Source of the DNA: CAYOMP01 sp964405075
GTDB taxonomy: Bacteria > Bacillota > Clostridia > Lachnospirales > Lachnospiraceae
DNA length: 64,000 nucleotides
Reading direction: 5' to 3'
Assembly (NCBI GenBank): GCA_964405075.1
Contig: CAYOMP010000001.1
Coordinates: forward strand, 1 to 64,000
The position numbers and the translations under genes were made by a program. Shown piece after piece: positions 17,392-26,008 of the stretch. The notes below the pieces were generated by a model that saw only the letters and a program-made list of their open reading frames with translations, did no database searches and had not been told where the DNA came from. Position 1 is the first letter of the stretch, and every line of letters starts with the position of its first letter.

Positions 17392-18777
17392 ATGATTAAG
17401 ACTTATGTATTAGACACTAATGTATTGATTCATGCACCTTATGCAATGGAATGTTTTGAAGATAACAATGTGATTATTCCATTGGTGGTGATTGAAGAAC
17501 TAGATGGACTAAAAAAGGCTGATGGAGATAAAGGAGCAAGTGTAAGAGAAGCAATCCGCAATTTAGAAAGATATCGTACACAGGGGGATTTGTTTCAGGG
17601 AATTCAATTGGAAAAGGGTGGAATCTTAAAAATAGAAGCGAACTGTGTGAATACGGAATTACCAGAATCTCTTATTGCAGAGAAGCAGGATAATCGAATT
17701 TTAAAAGTATGTAAAGCACATAAAGATGCAGGTGAGACTATTGTACTTGTAACAAAAGATTTGGTACTTAGAATCAAGGCAGATGTATTAGGTATTCAAG
17801 CAGAGGATTTTACAACGGAACAGGTTCCTAGACAGAAAGAGCAGTACACGGGACGTATAGAATGCTTTGTGACCGAAGAAAAGTTTAAAAATTTTAAGAA
17901 AAAAGGTATTAACAAGAAACATGTATATTTGATTGATGAGAATGAAACAAGTTATTCTCCTGAATTATTTGAAAATCAATTTGTAATTCTAAAAGCAGAT
18001 CAGTCTGTTCGAAAAACACAGTTGGGAAGAGTAGAGGGAGACAGAATAGTTCCTCTTGATTACAAAAAAGCAAAGCCATATGGCATTTCACCAAGAAATG
18101 TAGGACAGTATTTCTTGCAGGAAGCATTGATGCAACCAGCAGAGAAAGCTCCCCTTGTGATTGTAAAAGGAATGGCTGGGACTGCAAAGACATTTTATTC
18201 ATTAGTGGTTGGTTTGGAGAGAATCTATAATAATCCGACAGGTGAATATCGAAAAATTCTTGTAACAAGACCGAATGCACAGTTTGACAGTGATATCGGA
18301 TTTTTGCCAGGGGATGAACAGGAAAAAATATCCCCGCTAATGAGACCGATTATAGACAATTTGGAACAGATTATAGATTCTAATGAAGAGGAACGTTATA
18401 AGGATGAAAAAGAACTCCAAGGTAAGATTGAGGAAATCTTTGAACGAGGATTTATTCAGACGGAAGCTATGAATTTTATCAGAGGACGCTCTTTTGTGAA
18501 AACCTATTTGATCGTTGATGAGGCACAGAATATGACACCAAGTCAGATTAAAGGAATTATTACCAGAGCTGGTAAAGGTACAAAAGTTATTATTTTAGGT
18601 GATCCAAATCAGATAGATAATAGTTTTGTTGACGAGCGTACGAATGGATTAAGTTATGCATCAGAGTATATGAAAGGTAGTCCATATTGCTATCAGATTA
18701 CGTTAAATGCAGAAGAATGTGAAAGAAGTGATCTTGCAATGGATGCAATTCAGAGATTACAAGGAAAAATTAGATAG
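17392..18777 (+). CDS. PIN-domain PhoH family ATPase/ribonuclease
   Basis: A 461-residue fusion of an N-terminal PIN nuclease domain (YVLDTNVLIH with the first acidic residue, VVIEELDGLKK, then VTKDLVLRIKAD) and a C-terminal PhoH ATPase (Walker A variant GMAGTAKTF near residues 260-268, RPNAQFDSDIGFLPGD, Walker B YLIVDEAQN). PhoH2 proteins couple ATP-driven RNA unwinding to RNA cleavage. The PIN-PhoH order and length match the YlaK/PhoH2 type. GGAG precedes the ATG. No antitoxin-like gene lies immediately upstream. The downstream transporter starts 55 bases after the stop. Confidence 0.92.
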   Translation: MIKTYVLDTNVLIHAPYAMECFEDNNVIIPLVVIEELDGLKKADGDKGASVREAIRNLERYRTQGDLFQGIQLEKGGILKIEANCVNTELPESLIAEKQDNRILKVCKAHKDAGETIVLVTKDLVLRIKADVLGIQAEDFTTEQVPRQKEQYTGRIECFVTEEKFKNFKKKGINKKHVYLIDENETSYSPELFENQFVILKADQSVRKTQLGRVEGDRIVPLDYKKAKPYGISPRNVGQYFLQEALMQPAEKAPLVIVKGMAGTAKTFYSLVVGLERIYNNPTGEYRKILVTRPNAQFDSDIGFLPGDEQEKISPLMRPIIDNLEQIIDSNEEERYKDEKELQGKIEEIFERGFIQTEAMNFIRGRSFVKTYLIVDEAQNMTPSQIKGIITRAGKGTKVIILGDPNQIDNSFVDERTNGLSYASEYMKGSPYCYQITLNAEECERSDLAMDAIQRLQGKIR

Positions 18778-18832
18778 GGTGGCATTGGAAAACCACCAAA
18801 AGAATTACAACAAAAACTGGAGAGGAATAATA

Positions 18833-20140
18833 ATGAAATTTAAAATGACAAAAAAGGAAAAAAACTGGGTATTATATGATGTTGGTAATTCAGCATTTAC
18901 ACTTTTAGTATCTACAATTATGCCATTATATTTTAACTATCTGGCAGGAAATGCGGGACTTGATTCGGTAGAGTATCTTGCATACTGGGGATATGCGGCA
19001 TCAATAGCAACTGCAATAGTAGCGATTCTTGGACCAATTTTGGGAACAATGGCAGATACGAAAGGATTTAAAAAGCCTATTTTCGCGGCAATGCTTATGC
19101 TGGGTGCAATTGGATGTATGGGACTTGGTTTTGCAAGACAATGGTTTATTTTCTTGATTATATATATATTAGCAAAGGTAGGTTTTTCAGGAAGTCTTAT
19201 TTTTTATGATTCTATGCTTTCTGACATTACAACAGAAGACAGAGTGGATAATATTTCTTCGCAGGGGTTTGCCTGGGGATACATAGGAAGTGTCATTCCA
19301 TTTATTGCATGTCTTGGGCTTGTACTTGGAGCGGACACCATTGGTATTTCTATGGACCTTGCTATGGGAATTTCTTTTATTATTGTTGCAATTTGGTGGA
19401 TTGTAATGTCTCTTCCATTGCTAAGGGATTATCAGCAGAAACACTATGTGGAAAGAGAGGTACATGCTATTGCAAATAGTTTTAAGAGATTAGGAAATAC
19501 TCTTATAGGAGTTAAGAAAGAAAAGAAGATATTCTTATTTCTTGTTGCTTTTTTCTTTTACATTGATGGTGTGTATACCATTATTGATATGGCAACAGCT
19601 TATGGTTCAGCACTGGGGCTAGACAGTACAGGACTATTATTAGCACTTCTTGTAACTCAGTTTGTTGCTTTTCCATCAGCTCTTTTGTTTGGTAGATTTT
19701 CGCAAAAATATGATACTGTTAAGTTAATTACCATCTGCATCTGTGCATATTTGGGAATTGCAATCTTTGCAGTGTTTTTGACGACACAGAGGCAGTTTTG
19801 GATGCTTGCTATTTTTGTAGGTATGTTTCAGGGAGGTGTACAGGCATTGTCTCGCTCATATTTTACAAAGATAATTCCAGCAGAAAAATCTGGTGAATAT
19901 TTTGGATTGATGGATATCTGTGGAAAGGGAGCATCTTTCCTTGGAACAACTGTTATTAGTATGGTTTCGCAGGTGTCAGGTAGTGTTAACATTGGAGTTA
20001 GTGCGATTTCAATATTCTTTGTGATTGGAATTATTGTTTTTCGTATAGCAGTAAAAATTGAGGATTCAAGCAAAACGGAAGATGAGAAGCAGAATGAAGT
20101 ATGTGGGAATATAGATAATATGGAAGTTTGTAAGCAATAA
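18833..20140 (+). CDS. MFS transporter, UMF1 (Atg22-like) family
   Basis: A 435-residue transporter with about 12 membrane segments. The N-terminal NWVLYDVGNSAFTLLV is the signature of the UMF1 family; FFFYIDGVYTIIDMATAYG begins the second half. The open frame extends upstream into the PhoH gene, but GGAGAGG at 18819-18825 selects the ATG at 18833. Substrates of bacterial UMF1 proteins are mostly unknown; amino acids or small metabolites are suggested for eukaryotic Atg22. It is probably cotranscribed with phoH. Confidence 0.85.
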   Translation: MKFKMTKKEKNWVLYDVGNSAFTLLVSTIMPLYFNYLAGNAGLDSVEYLAYWGYAASIATAIVAILGPILGTMADTKGFKKPIFAAMLMLGAIGCMGLGFARQWFIFLIIYILAKVGFSGSLIFYDSMLSDITTEDRVDNISSQGFAWGYIGSVIPFIACLGLVLGADTIGISMDLAMGISFIIVAIWWIVMSLPLLRDYQQKHYVEREVHAIANSFKRLGNTLIGVKKEKKIFLFLVAFFFYIDGVYTIIDMATAYGSALGLDSTGLLLALLVTQFVAFPSALLFGRFSQKYDTVKLITICICAYLGIAIFAVFLTTQRQFWMLAIFVGMFQGGVQALSRSYFTKIIPAEKSGEYFGLMDICGKGASFLGTTVISMVSQVSGSVNIGVSAISIFFVIGIIVFRIAVKIEDSSKTEDEKQNEVCGNIDNMEVCKQ

Positions 20141-20252
20141 TCTATTTTGATAGAATTATTTAGTTAAATTAAAAAAATCATGTAATTCAGGTTTTTCTTT
20201 AAAGTATTTTCATAAACTGTGGGAAGAAATAATTCTTCATTTTCTTCCTAAA

Positions 20253-20552
20253 ATGTTTAAAAACTTCGACGTGAAAGAAAAATCATTGATTCGTGTTACA
20301 AGAAATGCTGATATAGATACAGAGACAATATATGATGAAGATTTAGATTACAGAGAGGCAATGGAAAATCTAATAAAGCAGAGAAAAAGGATGAATCCGG
20401 TAAGAATAGAACTTTCAAGAGTACTGAACAAAAAAATGATTGGTTCTTTATGTAAAGCTATTCAGGTTGGAAAAGATTATGTGTTTTTGACTAGGGTTCC
20501 GTTGGATATGTCTGACAGAAAAAGGAAACTATGTATAACGAAATCTGAATGA
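20253..20552 (+). pseudogene. ppk1: Polyphosphate kinase 1 fragment
   Basis: This 99-codon frame matches an internal piece of the Ppk1 N-terminal and head region: DVKEKSLIRVTRNADI, then DEDLDYREAMENLIKQRKR, PVRIELSR and VPLDMS. Real Ppk1 is about 700 residues; everything before and after is missing, including the catalytic histidines. In the following 120 bases a further short open stretch (EKLDSQEMFYEITYS) runs into a frameshift, unassigned. The remnant shows loss of a polyphosphate kinase copy here; an intact copy may exist elsewhere. Confidence 0.8.
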
Positions 20553-20673
20553 TGAGAAGCTGGATTCTCAGGAGATGTTTTATGAAATCACATACAGCAA
20601 TGTGGAGAAAACAGTAAAGGAAAGAGGATATGGGGCAGAGGTGTCTCTTTAAAATATAAATTTGAGATATTAA

Positions 20674-21348
20674 ATGAAGAAGGCGAAGAAATTGAAATAT
20701 AAAGATATGTTAAGTAACGAAGAAGTAAAAGCATTCCTAAAAAAAGGAAATGAAAACCTTGGAGTATTGGGTTATACTGATCATTCTGAAAAGCATTGTG
20801 CGATTGTGGCAAAACGTGCAGGGATGATTCTTTCAAAATTTGGATATTCGCAGCATGAAATTGAGCTTGCGGAGGTTGCTGGAGCATTACATGATATAGG
20901 AAATGTGGTTAATCGGAAAAATCATGGTGAATATGGTGCGGTTCTTTCATATTCGATTTTAGAGAAAATGGATGTTCCATTGGAAGACAGAGTAATTATT
21001 ATGTCTGCTATTGGAAATCATGATGAATCTACAGGAGGTGCGTTAGATGCTGTATCAGCTGCACTTATTCTGGCAGACAAAACAGATGTTAGAAGGAATC
21101 GTGTGAGAAACAAAGATAAAGCATGCTTTGATAAACATGATCGTGTTAATTATGCAGTTACAAATTCAACAGTAAAAATCAATCCACAGAAACATCTTAT
21201 TACACTGAATTTGCAGATTGATGAAGAAATATGTACGATGTATGAGTATTTTGAAATCTTTCTTGGAAGAATGTTAATGTGTAGAAAGGCAGCAGAAATC
21301 TTGGGTGCAAGGTTTAAACTTACAGCGAACGGAAGTAAAGTATTATAG
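20674..21348 (+). CDS. HD-domain metal-dependent phosphohydrolase
   Basis: A 224-residue protein with the HD motif set: H in YTDHSEKH (residue about 36), the HD pair in GALHDIGNVVNR (about 71), and GNHDESTGG with ADKTDVRR later in the domain. Such enzymes hydrolyse nucleotides or cyclic dinucleotides with two metal ions. The ribosome site before the ATG at 20674 is weak; the ATG at 20710 is an alternative. It is surrounded by gene remnants but its own frame is intact and motif-complete. The substrate cannot be assigned. Confidence 0.82.
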   Translation: MKKAKKLKYKDMLSNEEVKAFLKKGNENLGVLGYTDHSEKHCAIVAKRAGMILSKFGYSQHEIELAEVAGALHDIGNVVNRKNHGEYGAVLSYSILEKMDVPLEDRVIIMSAIGNHDESTGGALDAVSAALILADKTDVRRNRVRNKDKACFDKHDRVNYAVTNSTVKINPQKHLITLNLQIDEEICTMYEYFEIFLGRMLMCRKAAEILGARFKLTANGSKVL

Positions 21349-21724
21349 AACTGTAGAATGTTGATTAGAGAAATAAGAAACATGTTAGATGAAAGCATTA
21401 AACTCAAAAATGTATTATATAAATTAAGAGAAAGATAGGTTATGTTTGAATTGAGTGATGAAGAAATAGGAAAACTTTCGAGATGAAAAATTGTACAGTA
21501 TATATAAATGATAAAAATAGATATGAATGCTAGAAAAATTACGCAGTATTTGTAAAAATAGTTTCAACTCTATCGTTTCAAATGTTAGTTTTGAAAATGA
21601 TGTAAAAGTGTTAAAACCACAAATGACTTGAAAAAATAAAAAAAACTAACTATTATAAAATTAAGATGTATTTTTGAATGTATATGGGCAAACACTTAAT
21701 ATGTAGATGATAGGGGATTGAAGA
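21349..21724 (+). other. Gene-free stretch with degenerate repeat
   Basis: These 376 bases contain only short interrupted frames. Bases about 21569-21625 (encoding VSNVSFENDVKVLKPQM) are a degenerate copy of 17002-17050 in the kinase remnant. No terminator or strong promoter is obvious, although the LytTR operon promoter must lie in the last 100 bases. Confidence 0.5.
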
Positions 21725-22432
21725 ATGTATCACATTGCGATGGTAGAGGATGAATTGGAATTTTCTGAACAATTACAAGAATATTTAGAAAAGTACCAGC
21801 AGGAAAATCATGTAAAGTTTAAAATATCTGTTTTTCATGATGGTGCGGAAATTCTAGAGGAATATAAACCACTTTATGATATTATTTTGTTAGATATAGA
21901 AATGCCGAAGGTAAATGGGATGGAAGCGGCTGAGCAGATTCGTGAAATGGATAATGATGTGGTATTGATGTTTATTACGAATATGGCTTCTTATGCTATT
22001 AACGGATATGAAGTTGGAGCTCTTGACTTCGTTATGAAGCCTATTAACTATTATACTTTTTCCATGAAAATGACGCGGGCATTAAAAAGAGTGAAGCAGA
22101 AAGACCAGCAGGAAATTTTATTGACACTTCCGGATGGAGTGAAGAAATTAGAAATTAATCAGATTCAGTTTATCGAAGTGCAAAATCGTATGCTTCACTA
22201 TTACACCATGGAAGATGTATATGAAGTACGTGGAACTATGCAAAGCGTAGAAAAAATGATGGAACCATATCCATTTGTAAAATGTAATCACTGGTATATG
22301 GTAAACTTAAAACATGTATCGGAAGTAAGAAAAAATATTGCAATAGTTGGGAAACATGAACTCGAAATAAGTAGAAGAAATAAAACAGCCTTTTTAAAAG
22401 CTTTGACTGAATATATGGGAGGTGTTTCATAA
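21725..22432 (+). CDS. LytTR-type response regulator (AgrA/VirR-like)
   Basis: A 235-residue regulator: receiver domain with phospho-acceptor aspartate in YDIILLDIEMPKVNGM (about residue 58) and K in DFVMKPI; LytTR DNA-binding domain from about residue 130 (LTLPDGVKKLEINQIQFIEV, HELEISRRNKTAFLK). LytTR proteins bind pairs of direct repeats spaced two helical turns apart. The stop overlaps the start of the sensor kinase by one base (TAATG). VirR-like repeats at 23790-23822, before the GH2 operon, are a likely target. Confidence 0.93.
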   Translation: MYHIAMVEDELEFSEQLQEYLEKYQQENHVKFKISVFHDGAEILEEYKPLYDIILLDIEMPKVNGMEAAEQIREMDNDVVLMFITNMASYAINGYEVGALDFVMKPINYYTFSMKMTRALKRVKQKDQQEILLTLPDGVKKLEINQIQFIEVQNRMLHYYTMEDVYEVRGTMQSVEKMMEPYPFVKCNHWYMVNLKHVSEVRKNIAIVGKHELEISRRNKTAFLKALTEYMGGVS

Positions 22433-23712
22433 TGGTATGGATTACTTCTCTTATAGTAGAAATAGCACTTTGGATTTCTGGAATTGTTTTTGCATTACAT
22501 AATGATTTTCGTGATAATGCTAGAAAACGAATTTGCATTAGTATACTTATTTTACTGGCGAATATAGTAGCTATAATTTATATTATGATACAAGCTCCCA
22601 TAAATGTAGAATTTATGCTTCATCTATGTGTATACATTGTAATGTCAGCTCTCATTTATGTAAATTGGAAGGTAAGTTATTCTATTGCTGTATATTTAAC
22701 TATTTGGGCAGTGATTTGCTGGCAGATTATTTTTGAAATCTGTGATATATGGAACGTAATACCGGGGACAGAGTTTGGAAGAGTTACGATTATCAGATGG
22801 GGAGTGATGGTTTTATTATTTGCCATAGGATATATTGTAGTAGCATTTACAATTTCAAAATGGTTGCTATCTGAGGGCAGGAAAACATTAGGACCAAGGC
22901 AGATGATATCTGCAATTCTACTGTTTTTGATTTTTGAGTTATCAGCATATTCTATGCATATTCAGATGCGCTTACAATCGTCAGAGGATTGGAGAACTCT
23001 ATTTATGACCCAGATACTTGTGGCATTTATTTTATATCTGCAAAATGAGTTATTTAAGAAAAGTGTCATTCGACAAGAACTGGCAATGATGAATCTTTTA
23101 TGGAAAAAAGAGCAGGAACAGTATCAGCTTTCAAAAGAAAATATTGCCTTAATTAATCATAAATGTCATGATTTAAAACATCAAATACGAGCGTTACGTG
23201 ATGCCAGTAAAGAAGATATGGACCAATATTTGAACGAAATAGAAGATTCAATTAAGATTTACGAATCCATAGTAAAAACAGGAAATGAAGTATTGGACAC
23301 AATTCTAACAGAGAAGAGCCTGTATTGTAAGGATAGAGGAATAAAGATTTCTTGTGTAGTAGATGGAAATCAGATGGATTTTATCAATAAAGTTGATTTA
23401 TATACTATTTTGGGGAATGCATTGGATAATGCAATAGAAGCTGTTGAGAAGTTCAAACATCAGGAAATGCGTCAGATAGATGTAATGATTTATAAGCAAC
23501 AGCAATTTTTGGTCATTAATATCATAAATCCTATGAAGGAACAACTCATTTATGAAGAAGAGCTTCCGGTGACTACAAAAGGGGATAAAAGGTATCACGG
23601 ATTTGGTTTAAAGAGTATGAAGTATGTAGTGAAAAAATATGATGGATTTCTTACTGTTAGTGAGGAGGATGGTTGTTTTTCACTGAAAATACTTATGCCG
23701 ATTCCAAAATAA
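22432..23712 (+). CDS. GHKL sensor histidine kinase (AgrC-like)
   Basis: A 426-residue membrane kinase. Residues 1-210 form about six membrane segments acting as sensor; the phospho-acceptor histidine is in NHKCHDLKHQI (about residue 246); the ATPase domain has the N-box NALDNAIEAVEK and the G-box GFGLKSMKYVV. AgrC relatives usually sense cyclic peptides, but no agrB or agrD gene is visible here. A sugar-linked or cell-envelope signal is possible because the next operon degrades beta-glycosides. Parts of this gene are duplicated at 16973-17194. Confidence 0.92.
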   Translation: MVWITSLIVEIALWISGIVFALHNDFRDNARKRICISILILLANIVAIIYIMIQAPINVEFMLHLCVYIVMSALIYVNWKVSYSIAVYLTIWAVICWQIIFEICDIWNVIPGTEFGRVTIIRWGVMVLLFAIGYIVVAFTISKWLLSEGRKTLGPRQMISAILLFLIFELSAYSMHIQMRLQSSEDWRTLFMTQILVAFILYLQNELFKKSVIRQELAMMNLLWKKEQEQYQLSKENIALINHKCHDLKHQIRALRDASKEDMDQYLNEIEDSIKIYESIVKTGNEVLDTILTEKSLYCKDRGIKISCVVDGNQMDFINKVDLYTILGNALDNAIEAVEKFKHQEMRQIDVMIYKQQQFLVINIINPMKEQLIYEEELPVTTKGDKRYHGFGLKSMKYVVKKYDGFLTVSEEDGCFSLKILMPIPK

Positions 23713-23725
23713 ACAAGAAGATAAA

Positions 23726-23784
23726 AGAAGCAATGGCTAACACCTGTAAACAAAGACAGATGTTGGATGTTGCTTCTTTTTTTG
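23726..23784 (+). terminator. Intrinsic terminator after the sensor kinase
   Basis: AGAAGCAA pairs with TTGCTTCT at the base of a long interrupted stem and is followed by TTTTTTT. Confidence 0.8.
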
Positions 23785-23789
23785 TATAT

Positions 23790-23860
23790 CGACCAGTTAT
23801 GACACAAAAACGACCACCTATGCAAAACCCATTGTAAAGTAGAAAAAAAAGGGGTATTTT
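23790..23860 (+). promoter_or_regulatory. VirR-box-like direct repeats and promoter of the GH2 operon
   Basis: CGACCAGTTATG (23790-23801) and CGACCACCTATG (23811-23822) form a direct repeat with a 21-base period, resembling the paired CCAGTTNTNCAC boxes bound by the LytTR regulator VirR. Ten bases after the second box lies TTGTAA (23832-23837), then a 17-base spacer and TATTTT (23855-23860). The layout fits activation of the GH2 operon by the LytTR regulator encoded just upstream. Confidence 0.55.
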
Positions 23861-23958
23861 AATTACAACAAAGCGAAAGAAATTAAGAAAATGGGCAAAA
23901 TAATAAGTGTTATATTGATTAAAAATGCAATATTAAGAGAGGAGGAATGCAAAGAACT

Positions 23959-25938
23959 ATGAGACGTACAGAAGCGATAATGACGAATTGGATTTTTACG
24001 AACCAAACCGGAAAACAAAGGCAGGTTGATTTGCCACATACCTGGAATGCCATTGATGGACAGGATGGCGGAAATGATTACTACCGTGGAACATGTAGCT
24101 ACGAAAAAACGTTTCCTATGCCGGCACACGAGGAAAATGAACGTGTGTATATTCAATTTCATGGGGTGAATGCCAGTGCAAAAGTTATATTAAACGGTAA
24201 AGAAATGGTACTGCACGATAATGGTTACTCTACATTCCGTGTTGATATTACTGAGGAACTTCAGTTAGAAAATCAGCTTAAAGTTGAAGTTGATAATAGT
24301 GTTAACAATCGTGTTTATCCTCAAAAAGCAGATTTTACATTTTACGGTGGAATTTACCGCGATGTGGAATTTTTGATTGTATCAGATAAACATTTTGACC
24401 TGGATTATTATGGTGGTCCAGGAATGAAAATTACAACTGATGTAAAAAATAGTAAAGGTATCATAGAAGTTGAAACTTATACTAATGTTAAAAGCGCAGA
24501 AGTTGAAATTAATCTTTTGGATGCAGATGGAAATGTTGTAGCAAATGAAGTAGTTTCTTTAAAAGTAGCTGAAACACAGAAAGAGAAAATGCTAGGAGTT
24601 GCTTCGAAAGATGCTAGTGTTGCAAAGGCAACTTTTACAGTAGAAAATCCACATTTATGGAACGGAGTAGAAGATCCTTATCTTTATAGAGTACAAGCAA
24701 CCTTAATTGAGGAGGGAAAAGCTTTTGACCGTATCGAATCAGTTTGCGGTATACGTACTTTTAATGTAGATCCGAAGAAAGGGTTTTTCCTAAATGGAAA
24801 ATCATATCCACTTCGTGGGGTGTCACGTCACCAGGATTTTAAAGGAATTGGGAATGCTATTTCTTACGAGTTAATGGAACAGGATATGGAAATGATTCGT
24901 GAACTTGGTGCAAATACGATTCGTTTAGCACATTATCAGCACAATCAGTACTTTTATGATTTGTGTGATAAATATGGAATGGTTGTATGGGCAGAAATTC
25001 CTTATATTTCCGCGCATATGCCAGAAGGACGTGAGAATACATTTTTCCAGATGAAGGAATTAATTGTACAGAATTACAATCATCCATCCATTGTAACATG
25101 GGGAATTTCAAACGAAATTACAATTTCTCATAAACATAAAAAAGATATGTTGGATAATCATAATGCTTTACAGAAGTTTTGTAAGGAACTTGATCCAACA
25201 AGACCGACAACTTTAGCATGTTATGCAATGTGTAGTCCGTTCCATCCGGTTACTAAGATTTCAGATATTGTAGCCTGGAACTTATATTTAGGATGGTATG
25301 TACCGGGATTAATTTTAAATGATGTATTTATGAAATTTTATCATTGGTTATATCCAAACAGAGCATTAGGTTATTCTGAATATGGTGCAGAAGGAATGCC
25401 AAATCTTCATAGCTCACATCCTAGACGAGGTGATCATACAGAAGAGTATCAGGCAAAATATCATGAATATATGTTAGAGTGTTTTGAGCGTCATCCATTC
25501 CTATGGTCTACGTATGTATGGAATATGTTTGATTTCGCAGCAGATGCAAGAGATCAGGGTGGAGAGCCGGGAATGAATCACAAAGGCTTAGTAACATTTG
25601 ACAGAAAAACAAAGAAGGACAGTTATTTTGTATATAAGGCATATTGGAGCAAGGAACCATTTGTTCATCTTTGTGGAAAACGTTATGAATATCGTCCTGA
25701 TAAGGTGACAAATGTAACGGTATATTCTAACCAAAGGGAAGTATCCCTTTATAACAATGGTAAACTAATCGGCACACAAAAGGGAGAACATGTATTTAAG
25801 TTTAAAGTTCCGATGGAAGTAGAGAATAAACTTGAAGTTATTGCAGGAGATTTAAAGGATTCTGCAGTGATTTATAAAACAGAACAGCCTAGACCAGAAT
25901 ATAAGGTCAAGAAAGGCAAGAGTCAAAATTGGGTTTAA
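23959..25938 (+). CDS. GH2 beta-galactosidase/beta-glycosidase
   Basis: About 659 residues, cytoplasmic. The GH2 order is complete: sugar-binding jelly roll (VDLPHTWNAIDGQDGGNDYY), immunoglobulin-like domain, then TIM barrel with PLRGVSRHQD, acid/base Glu386 in WGISNEITIS and nucleophile Glu474 in GYSEYGAEG. A GGAGG at 23941-23945 is too close to the ATG at 23947, so the ATG at 23959 is preferred. First gene of an operon with GH3 and a GPH symporter. Beta-galactosides are likely substrates, but related GH2 enzymes also act on other beta-glycosides. Confidence 0.92.
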   Translation: MRRTEAIMTNWIFTNQTGKQRQVDLPHTWNAIDGQDGGNDYYRGTCSYEKTFPMPAHEENERVYIQFHGVNASAKVILNGKEMVLHDNGYSTFRVDITEELQLENQLKVEVDNSVNNRVYPQKADFTFYGGIYRDVEFLIVSDKHFDLDYYGGPGMKITTDVKNSKGIIEVETYTNVKSAEVEINLLDADGNVVANEVVSLKVAETQKEKMLGVASKDASVAKATFTVENPHLWNGVEDPYLYRVQATLIEEGKAFDRIESVCGIRTFNVDPKKGFFLNGKSYPLRGVSRHQDFKGIGNAISYELMEQDMEMIRELGANTIRLAHYQHNQYFYDLCDKYGMVVWAEIPYISAHMPEGRENTFFQMKELIVQNYNHPSIVTWGISNEITISHKHKKDMLDNHNALQKFCKELDPTRPTTLACYAMCSPFHPVTKISDIVAWNLYLGWYVPGLILNDVFMKFYHWLYPNRALGYSEYGAEGMPNLHSSHPRRGDHTEEYQAKYHEYMLECFERHPFLWSTYVWNMFDFAADARDQGGEPGMNHKGLVTFDRKTKKDSYFVYKAYWSKEPFVHLCGKRYEYRPDKVTNVTVYSNQREVSLYNNGKLIGTQKGEHVFKFKVPMEVENKLEVIAGDLKDSAVIYKTEQPRPEYKVKKGKSQNWV

Positions 25939-26008
25939 TGTAAAATCAAGCTGGGTTAAAGGGTAGATTAAAACCAGTGTGAAAAATATATAAGAAGTGG
26001 AGAAGAAT

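Noticed and set aside
21725..23712. Complete agr-type quorum-sensing system
   Set aside because: The regulator and kinase are AgrA/AgrC-like, but no AgrB protease or AgrD peptide frame was found in flanking sequence.
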